Assembly (NCBI GenBank): GCA_016927095.1
Contig: JAFGNI010000391.1
Coordinates: 1 to 9,588 of the forward strand
Direction: 5' to 3'
DNA: 9,588 nucleotides
From: Anaerolineae bacterium
GTDB taxonomy: Bacteria; Chloroflexota; Anaerolineae; B4-G1; SLSP01
Numbering within the stretch: the stretch's first letter is position 1; every line of letters begins with the position of its first letter. The notes beneath the pieces were generated by a model. That model saw nothing but the letters and a program-made list of their open reading frames with translations, searched no databases and was not told the origin of the DNA. A program made the position numbers and the translations under genes. Of the stretch, positions 5,436 to 9,588 are shown in pieces.

Positions 5436-7198
5436 TTCGTCGCCAGACAAACGTGCGCCTCGCGAAGCTGCTCAGGCGCCACCGGTGCCGGTGCCCGCAT
5501 CAGCAGGTCCGTTGCCTGCCGTGTCTTCGGGAACGCGATCACATCCCGTATCGTATCAGTGCCCGCGAGGATTGCGACCAGACGATCGATACCAATGGCA
5601 ATGCCGCCGTGGGGCGGCGCACCGTGCTCGAGGGCGCCCAGCAGATGCCCAAAGCCGGTCTCCGCCTCCTCGGGTGTGTAGCCCAGCAGCGAGAGGATCC
5701 GCGCCTGCAGGTCGCGCTCGTGGATGCGCATGGAGCCCGAGCCCAGCTCCCAGCCGTTGCAGACCAGGTCGTAGCAGTCAGCGCGCACGGCGCCAGGATC
5801 GGTTTCTAGGATTCCGATATCGCCCGCCTTGGGCCGGGTGAAAGGGTGATGTTCCGCGTCCCAATGCTGTCCCTCGTGATCCCACTTGAAGAGTGGGAAG
5901 TCCGTCACCCACGCAAAGGCCAGCTTGTCCGGGTCGGCGAGTCCCAGCCGCTGACCCAGCTCACGGCGCAGGCCGTCCAGCGCGCCGTGCACCACACCGG
6001 TCTCCCCCGCGACAAGCATCAGGATGTCGCCCGGCTGCGCAGCAAAGGCACGGATCACCATCTGCTGTTCGGTTTCGGTAAGGTGGCGCGCCACCGGGGC
6101 CTCCAGTGCCCCAACGCCCACCCGGAACCAGATCACGCCGGTAGCACCTAGCTCGCGGCTCAGCGTCTGCAGCGTCTCCAGCTCGGCCTCGGTTGCATCA
6201 CCGTAACCTGGCACACGGAATCCCTTCACGATCCCGCCCTCGCTCGCGGCTTGTCGGAAGATCCGGACATCCGTTGCACCCAAAAGCTCCGTGCAATCGA
6301 CAAAAGCCATGTCCCAACGTAGATCGGGTTTATCGGTACCGTAGCGTGCCATCGCCTGATCGTACGTCAGCCGCAGGAAGGGCGTCACGATCGCCCGGTC
6401 CGGCTGCACCTGCTTGATAACGTCCGCGATCAAGGCCTCCGTCAAGGCCAGGACATCCGCCTGCGCCACGAAGCTCATCTCCAGGTCCAGTTGCGTGAAC
6501 TCCGGCTGGCGGTCGGCGCGAAGGTCCTCATCGCGAAAGCAGCGTGCCACCTGGTAGTAGCGATCGACACCCGCCACCATCAGCAACTGCTTCATCATCT
6601 GCGGCGATTGCGGGAGCGCATAGAACTCGCCCGGGTGGACCCGGCTGGGCACCAGATAGTCGCGCGCCCCTTCAGGTGTGCTCCGCGTCAACACGGGTGT
6701 CTCCACCTCCAGGAAGCCCTCCGCATCCAAGCCATCGCGCAGTCCCTTGACCACGGTGTGTCGCAGCTGCAGGTTACGCTGCAGCCCGGCGCGCCGCAGG
6801 TCGAGATAACGATACGCTAGCCGCACGCTCTCGTCCACCTGGTCCGCATCCTCTACCGGGAAGGGCAAAGGCGTTACCGTGTTGAGGAGGGTGATGTCCT
6901 CCGCTGCCAGCTCGACGGCACCGGTCGCCAGCGCAGGATTCTCTGTGCCCGCAGGGCGGGCGCGGACTGTGCCCGCGACCGACACCACATACTCATCTCG
7001 CAGGCCGCCCGCTACCGCGTGAGCCGCTTCCGAGATGGCAGGATCGGCGACCACCTGCAGGACCCCCTCGCGGTCCCAGAGATCCAAGAAGACCACGTGG
7101 CCATGGTCCCGGTGGCCCCGGACCCAGCCCTGAACCACGACGGACTGCCCCACGTCTTCGGCTGAAACCTTGCCGCAGCGATGCGTTCGCTTCTCCAT
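5414..7198 (-). CDS. aspS: Aspartate--tRNA ligase, probably non-discriminating
   Basis: AspRS charges tRNA with aspartate in the cytoplasm. I place the start at ATG 7198 (594 aa): GGGAGG lies 6 nt upstream, whereas the longer frame from 7240 begins inside a terminator hairpin. The order is an N-terminal OB-fold anticodon-binding domain (about 1-110), class II motif 1 region ([20 protein letters not shown], about 162-181), motif 2 ([14 protein letters not shown] at 221-234), the bacterial GAD insertion (about 290-400) and motif 3 ([10 protein letters not shown], 532-541). In the OB fold the sequence RDHG gives His32 where E. coli (discriminating) has Leu, and RPAG gives Gly84. From the Pseudomonas aeruginosa work I recall these as marks of non-discriminating AspRS, which also charges tRNA(Asn). 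The operon with gatCAB agrees. The last six residues GIRDKG and the stop come from the heptamer array. Confidence 0.96.
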   Translation of the reverse strand: MEKRTHRCGKVSAEDVGQSVVVQGWVRGHRDHGHVVFLDLWDREGVLQVVADPAISEAAHAVAGGLRDEYVVSVAGTVRARPAGTENPALATGAVELAAEDITLLNTVTPLPFPVEDADQVDESVRLAYRYLDLRRAGLQRNLQLRHTVVKGLRDGLDAEGFLEVETPVLTRSTPEGARDYLVPSRVHPGEFYALPQSPQMMKQLLMVAGVDRYYQVARCFRDEDLRADRQPEFTQLDLEMSFVAQADVLALTEALIADVIKQVQPDRAIVTPFLRLTYDQAMARYGTDKPDLRWDMAFVDCTELLGATDVRIFRQAASEGGIVKGFRVPGYGDATEAELETLQTLSRELGATGVIWFRVGVGALEAPVARHLTETEQQMVIRAFAAQPGDILMLVAGETGVVHGALDGLRRELGQRLGLADPDKLAFAWVTDFPLFKWDHEGQHWDAEHHPFTRPKAGDIGILETDPGAVRADCYDLVCNGWELGSGSMRIHERDLQARILSLLGYTPEEAETGFGHLLGALEHGAPPHGGIAIGIDRLVAILAGTDTIRDVIAFPKTRQATDLLMRAPAPVAPEQLREAHVCLATKGIRDKG

Positions 7199-7204
7199 CC
7201 TACA

Positions 7205-7210
7205 CCTCCC
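7205..7210 (-). promoter_or_regulatory. Ribosome binding site that fixes the aspS start
   Basis: GGGAGG on the minus strand lies 6 nt before ATG 7198 and 20 nt after the T-tract of the second terminator hairpin. It shows that aspS translation begins after the attenuator and not at the upstream in-frame ATG 7240. Confidence 0.8.
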
Positions 7211-7230
7211 CAAATTCCTCGCCGACAATG

Positions 7231-7264
7231 AAAAAGCCACGGGCTTGGTCGCGTGCCCGTGGCT
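7231..7264 (-). terminator. Attenuator terminator 2 (arms D:E)
   Basis: On the minus strand AGCCACGGGC (7264-7255) and GCCCGTGGCT (7244-7235) form a perfect 10-bp G+C-rich stem with a 10-nt loop, followed by TTTTT ending at 7231. This is an intrinsic-terminator pattern pointing into aspS from its own leader. The T-run exists only on this strand. Confidence 0.8.
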
Positions 7265-7282
7265 GTGGCTGGGTGTGAATGC

Positions 7283-7315
7283 AAAAAGCCACGGGCACTG
7301 CGTGCGCCCGTGGCT
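7283..7315 (-). terminator. Attenuator terminator 1 (arms B:C)
   Basis: On the minus strand AGCCACGGGC (7315-7306) and GCCCGTGGCT (7296-7287) form a perfect 10-bp stem with a 9-nt loop that can be extended by extra GC pairs. TTTTT ends at 7283. The stem sequence is identical to that of terminator 2, 23 nt downstream. Confidence 0.8.
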
Positions 7316-7338
7316 TGGATGACCGGATCAGAAGTGTG

Positions 7339-7431
7339 CTAGGATCGATCCTCCCACAGGCGCACGCGGGGATTATCGTTCTGCTGATTCTGGTTCTGGT
7401 TCGAGCTCAACATCCGAATCGCGAACAACAT
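7339..7431 (-). CDS. Asn/Gln-rich leader peptide (30 aa) of the aspS-gatCAB operon
   Basis: A 31-codon frame runs from ATG 7431 to TAG 7341-7339. AGGAG (7447-7443) lies 11 nt upstream. Residues 11-20 are NQNQNQQNDN: five Asn, four Gln and one Asp without interruption, preceded by an ordinary head (MLFAIRMLSS) and followed by PRVRLWEDRS. These are exactly the amino acids loaded through AspRS and GatCAB, the products of the operon downstream. The frame sits between a perfect-consensus promoter and two terminator-like hairpins, the classic place for an attenuation leader peptide. An in-frame ATG at 7470 would give 43 residues, but its AGGGG is only 1 nt away, so 7431 is preferred. The peptide itself probably has no function beyond being translated. 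No homolog is known to me. Confidence 0.8.
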   Translation of the reverse strand: MLFAIRMLSSNQNQNQQNDNPRVRLWEDRS

Positions 7432-7512
7432 CGCTTGCGTGTCTCCTGTGAGAGCGTGGGGGCGGAACATGCCCCTGAGGCCCAATGCGCCCCTATCGAT
7501 CAAGTTGTGACC

Positions 7513-7541
7513 ATTATAGGGGAGAGGGCCGGAGATGTCAA
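7513..7541 (-). promoter_or_regulatory. Consensus sigma-70 promoter of the aspS-gatCAB operon
   Basis: On the minus strand TTGACA (7541-7536), exactly 17 nt, then TATAAT (7518-7513): all twelve consensus bases match. The start would be near 7506, giving a leader of about 308 nt before aspS. Such a strong, apparently unregulated promoter fits control after initiation, by the attenuator. It lies 40 nt after the stop of the DUF2283 gene. Confidence 0.92.
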
Positions 7542-7581
7542 GACAGAATGGACGAGTCGGTAGTACGCGAGGTACCTTGGA

Positions 7582-7809
7582 TCACGACTCGGTCGTGGCC
7601 AATGCGACCGTCTGCAGCGGAAGGGACTCAGCCTCCAGGCGAGAGAGGTCCACGACGCGGCTTGCGTGGTCGATGTCGATACCAACAATGTTGCCCTCGG
7701 CGTCAAAATCGAGTACGACGCCAGGGGCGACCTCTTCGGAGTCGACGCCGGCGCGCTCAGCCAGGTCGATGTAGAGCGAGTCCGTCTCTGGATAGTAGTG
7801 GAACTTCAT
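7582..7809 (-). CDS. DUF2283 family small protein, likely antitoxin partner
   Basis: The 75-residue protein shows the DUF2283 pattern: MKFHYYPETDSLYIDLAER, then EEVAPGVVLDFDAEGNIVGIDIDHASR. The core is a small beta-sheet with a D-x-D-x-x-G-x-x-V-G-I-x-I turn. The ATG at 7809 overlaps the stop of the preceding gene by ATGA, and AGGAGA lies 7 nt upstream, so the two are translationally coupled. DUF2283 genes are often found next to small DUF4258-like or other toxin-type genes, and an antitoxin role has been proposed for the family. Function here is inferred from context only. Confidence 0.85.
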   Translation of the reverse strand: MKFHYYPETDSLYIDLAERAGVDSEEVAPGVVLDFDAEGNIVGIDIDHASRVVDLSRLEAESLPLQTVALATTES

Positions 7810-8045
7810 TGCGGATCTCCTTTGAACCGTCGATCCGGGAACGCATTGTGGATCGTCTCACCATCAGACAGCGTGATTACCCTCAGATACTTGTCCAGCT
7901 CATCGATGAAGACCCAGTATCGAAGGCGACCATCAGGCTGTGCCTCACAGTGAACGTACTCCCGAAGCGCGCGTTCACACCATTCCCGTTTGAGATAGCT
8001 CCGTTTTCTGAGTACTTGCTCCTCGAAGTAGCGAGTCGTCTTCAC
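7806..8045 (-). CDS. Small uncharacterised protein, possible toxin partner of DUF2283
   Basis: The start is GTG at 8045, chosen because AGGAG lies 8 nt upstream; the protein has 79 residues. It begins MKTTRYFEEQVLRKRSYLKREWCERAL and ends with RLRYWVFIDELDKYLRVITLSDGETIHNAFPDR. The second half reads as three beta strands with a conserved-looking TIHNAFPDR end, of the kind seen in small RelE/DUF4258-like proteins. I cannot assign a family with certainty. A basic N-terminal half and a four-base ATGA overlap with a DUF2283 gene suggest a toxin-antitoxin or similar two-protein module. A toxin usually precedes its partner less often than it follows, so the roles could be reversed. Confidence 0.75.
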   Translation of the reverse strand: MKTTRYFEEQVLRKRSYLKREWCERALREYVHCEAQPDGRLRYWVFIDELDKYLRVITLSDGETIHNAFPDRRFKGDPQ

Positions 8046-8072
8046 TAACGGAACTCCTTGTCGATCACTTGT

Positions 8073-8100
8073 AGATTAGCAGCAATAACTCTCTGGTCAA
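8073..8100 (-). promoter_or_regulatory. Possible promoter of the DUF2283 gene pair
   Basis: On the minus strand TTGACC (8100-8095), 16 nt, then TAATCT (8078-8073) lies in the 57-nt gap after crtY. It matches the consensus in 9 of 12 bases with a slightly short spacer. Confidence 0.45.
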
Positions 8101-8102
8101 CA

Positions 8103-9266
8103 CTACCCCTTCATGAGGTCAAATAGGTTCTCGGACGTCGCGACCTGAACAAAGGCTTTGAGGAAGACGGCGGGTGGCATGGAGGCAATGAGCATTAGGT
8201 TCTCCCACGGGGAGGAGGTCTCATCGAGGAAGCGAAGGATGTGCTCGATCGGATTCCGCTTGAACATCGCGCCAAACGCGCCCTTCAGATGGTCCCCGTG
8301 CTGGTGAATCACCTTGAGCAGCACCGCATCGAGCACATCGTAAAGATCCGGATCGTCGGGCACGTCGAAGGGATGCCCGTGTAGTAGGAGCGAATCGAGG
8401 ATCTCCTCGCAATCCTTCTGCACGCGCATAAACGCGTAGCCGGTTGAGGGCTTGATGCGCCCGGCGCGCGCGCCGATGGCCATCACACGCTTGCCCAGCT
8501 GTCGCTCCAGCGGATCATCTGTGATCGGCACCGCGCCTGCCTCTTGCGCCACGATTCGATATCGATCAACCTTGAGCACCCGCCCGAGATAGTCCGCCAA
8601 CGCTGCCTCATACGCGGATCGGTGCGAGACCTTCTTTGAGAAGATCGTGTACTCGACCAGCGCGTGGTCCTCCGCGTAGGGCAAGACGTAGAAAAAGCGC
8701 ATCTCCCCCGCCTGCGGCGTGCGGAAGTCCATAAAAGTCAAGGTCTCCGCCTCGAAGGCCGGCACCGGGGTCACGACCTCCCATCCGCGGAAATGCATCT
8801 TCAGCACCTGGTAGACATCGTCTGTCAAGCGGTGCGGCAGGCTGTCGAAGACCCACCGCCCGTAGAGAGGTGTCCCGTCCACGGTGACTACCGCGGCATC
8901 CCGCCCGTCGACGATACCGTCCACGGAGCCCTGCAGAAAGCTTACACTGTCGTATTGGGCCAGGTCCCGACGCGCAAACTCATAGAAGTCGATGCCCCGG
9001 ATCACATGGTAGCGGTAGTCCCCTAGCGGGATACGGCGGGGCACATCATCCTCCCCGACCACCTGCATCTGGGCCCACGACCGGTAGACAACCGGATCAA
9101 AAAGCGTCGCCTCGCTCGCCCAGAAACCCCACGTCCGGTCGTTCTGCTTCTTGGGGTCGCGGTCAACGATCAGGATCGATCGGTCCCGCAGCGATGTGCG
9201 CACCATATGGCAGGCCAGGCTCAGCCCGGCCAGCCCACCACCGGCGATGATAAAGTCGTAGAACAC
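8103..9266 (-). CDS. crtY: Lycopene beta-cyclase, CrtY type
   Basis: The 387-residue protein (usual CrtY about 380-390) converts the linear ends of lycopene to beta-ionone rings in carotenoid synthesis, at the membrane. An N-terminal dinucleotide fold is clear: IIAGGGLAGLSLA with G9-x-G11-x-x-G14 for FAD/NAD(P). The family segment NDRTWGFW follows at 42-49. FMDFRTPQAGEMRFFYVLP (about 178-196) with ALVEYT after it corresponds to the catalytic region, where an acidic residue protonates the substrate (candidate Glu205). GARAGRIKPSTGYAFMRVQ (265-283) is the conserved C-terminal flavin-loop motif. The start is GTG at 9266; it must lie here because the dinucleotide motif begins at residue 9. Only a weak GAGAG precedes it, and that stretch is a heptamer repeat. 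The stop is TAG. It precedes the DUF2283 pair by 57 nt. Confidence 0.88.
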   Translation of the reverse strand: MFYDFIIAGGGLAGLSLACHMVRTSLRDRSILIVDRDPKKQNDRTWGFWASEATLFDPVVYRSWAQMQVVGEDDVPRRIPLGDYRYHVIRGIDFYEFARRDLAQYDSVSFLQGSVDGIVDGRDAAVVTVDGTPLYGRWVFDSLPHRLTDDVYQVLKMHFRGWEVVTPVPAFEAETLTFMDFRTPQAGEMRFFYVLPYAEDHALVEYTIFSKKVSHRSAYEAALADYLGRVLKVDRYRIVAQEAGAVPITDDPLERQLGKRVMAIGARAGRIKPSTGYAFMRVQKDCEEILDSLLLHGHPFDVPDDPDLYDVLDAVLLKVIHQHGDHLKGAFGAMFKRNPIEHILRFLDETSSPWENLMLIASMPPAVFLKAFVQVATSENLFDLMKG

Positions 9267-9271
9267 AGCGG

Positions 9272-9299
9272 TCAGCTCTCAGCTTTCAACGATCAGCTT
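9272..9299. repeat. TCAGCTT heptamer array at the start of crtY
   Basis: Four units in 7-nt register: TCAGCTC, TCAGCTT, TCAACGA, TCAGCTT. The array begins 6 nt upstream of the crtY GTG, so it replaces the place of a normal ribosome binding site. The unit is unrelated in sequence to the GGGATAG units of the gat operon, but has the same length. Confidence 0.6.
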
Positions 9300-9405
9300 T
9301 GGACGGCAGTAAGGAGACCGGGAAAGGAGTAAGGTTAAGCCGTTGGTCATTGAGTCGTACTACGCGCTAGCGATGATGGGGTTGCAGCGTTAGCAAGATC
9401 AGGCT

Positions 9406-9434
9406 GTAGGGGCACCCACGAGGGGTGCCCCTAC
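9406..9434. repeat. REP-like perfect palindrome
   Basis: GTAGGGGCACCC (9406-9417) and GGGTGCCCCTAC (9423-9434) form a perfect 12-bp stem with loop ACGAG. It lies alone in the 215-nt gap between crtY and the next minus-strand gene. Palindromes opening with GTAGGGGC are common dispersed intergenic repeats in several bacterial groups. It could also act as a terminator for the right-hand gene, but on the minus strand no T-run follows. Confidence 0.6.
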
Positions 9435-9481
9435 GCGGATTTTGTTCGCCAATGTCGTGTGGCGTTCGGCGCATGGCCTCC

Positions 9482-9588
9482 CTACACAAACAGCAGCGGC
9501 AAGTACGTCGGTGCATCGTCATACGGTTCGACCGCGCCGCTTACCACCGCGTAGAGGCGCTCATGGCTCAGCCGCGCCGCCATCGCCA
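9482..9588 (-). CDS. C-terminal end of an unidentified minus-strand gene
   Basis: The frame is open from the right edge to TAG 9484-9482 and shows 34 residues, ending YDDAPTYLPLLFV. The preceding part (AARLSHERLYAVVSGAVEP) has an ordinary mixed composition and codon use like the other genes, with G/C at most third positions. It is too short to assign. Because it would lie upstream of crtY on the same strand, a carotenoid gene is possible, but nothing in the residues shows it. Confidence 0.4.
   Translation of the reverse strand, partial: AMAARLSHERLYAVVSGAVEPYDDAPTYLPLLFV

Larger units (their letters stand above)
7231..7367 (-). promoter_or_regulatory. Candidate ribosome-mediated attenuator of aspS-gatCAB
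   Basis: Five segments in transcript order can pair in two exclusive ways. A is GCGTGCGCCTGTGG (7367-7354, codons 22-26 of the leader peptide). B is 7315-7300, C 7296-7287, D 7264-7255 and E 7244-7235. A pairs with B (CCACGGGCGCACGC, 7313-7300) over 14 bp with one G-U. B:C and D:E are the two terminators. C:D is also a perfect 10-bp match, because the terminator arms are identical. If a ribosome stalls on the Asn/Gln codons (7401-7372), A is free: A:B and C:D form and transcription reads through. If it reaches the stop codon (7341-7339), it masks A and both terminators form. Base pairing is seen in the sequence; the mechanism is inferred by analogy with trp/his-type attenuation. Confidence 0.75.

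Noticed and set aside
5204..5841. Plus-strand frames with Pro/Tyr/Ser-rich repeats over the aspS-gatC gap
   Set aside because: The repetitive peptide is only the complement of the 7-nt array read as codons. The rest is antisense to aspS, and no binding site is present.
7199..7240. AspRS start at ATG 7240, adding 14 residues
   Set aside because: The ATG falls inside the 3' arm of the second terminator hairpin and has no binding site. ATG 7198 has GGGAGG at 6 nt and gives the usual AspRS N-terminus.
7199..7506. T-box riboswitch in the aspS leader
   Set aside because: No AGGGTGGNACCGCG-like T-box sequence or specifier-loop arrangement is found on the transcribed strand. The leader peptide and hairpins explain the region better.
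7584..7598. CACGAC/GTCGTG hairpin at the end of the DUF2283 gene as a terminator
   Set aside because: The stem is only 6 bp, lies inside the coding region, and no T-run follows on the minus strand.

Overview
The window is G+C-rich bacterial DNA with Shine-Dalgarno sequences and near-consensus sigma-70 promoters. Bacterial GatCAB next to a bacterial-type AspRS, a CrtY-type lycopene cyclase, a DUF2283 pair and many heptameric intergenic repeats suggest a Chloroflexota-like organism. That assignment is inferred from gene content and style; no rRNA or other phylogenetic marker is present.

Layout. Bases 1-1310 (+) hold the C-terminal end of a HEAT-repeat protein and a tail-anchored pentapeptide-repeat protein. 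A strong hairpin at 1357-1381 separates these from minus-strand genes. An unrecognised 72-residue gene (1402-1620) has its own TTGACA-N17-TATATT promoter. Next, transcribed right to left, comes the operon aspS (7198-5414), gatC, gatA, gatB (to 1809). Upstream of it lie a two-gene toxin-antitoxin-like pair (8045-7582), a lycopene beta-cyclase gene (9266-8103) and the last codons of another minus-strand gene at the right edge.

How the genes work together. AspRS carries residues associated with the non-discriminating type (His32, Gly84), so it probably makes both Asp-tRNA(Asp) and Asp-tRNA(Asn). GatCAB amidates Asp-tRNA(Asn), and usually Glu-tRNA(Gln), to Asn-tRNA(Asn) and Gln-tRNA(Gln). The operon is therefore a self-contained supply line for charged Asn, Asp and probably Gln tRNAs.

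Main discovery. A perfect-consensus promoter (TTGACA-N17-TATAAT, 7541-7513) drives a leader of about 300 nt before aspS. The leader encodes a 30-residue peptide (7431-7339) with good spacing to an AGGAG. Its core is NQNQNQQNDN, ten consecutive residues that are exactly the amino acids this operon loads onto tRNA. The codons just after this run can form a 14-bp stem with the first arm of two tandem U-tailed terminator hairpins, and the two terminators can also exchange arms. This has the logic of ribosome-mediated transcription attenuation: starvation for charged Asn/Gln tRNA would stall the ribosome, release an antiterminator and turn on aspS-gatCAB. I know of no described Asn/Gln leader peptide for this operon.

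Second discovery. Two related arrays of a 7-nt G-rich unit (GGGATAG, GGGAACA and similar) lie in the aspS-gatC and gatA-gatB gaps. Each is paired with an inverted arm beside the next gene's ribosome binding site. The arrays supply the stop codons and last residues of AspRS and GatA (G-I-x-x-K-G) and could form RNA G-quadruplexes. A third heptamer array, with a different unit, abuts the start of the lycopene cyclase gene.
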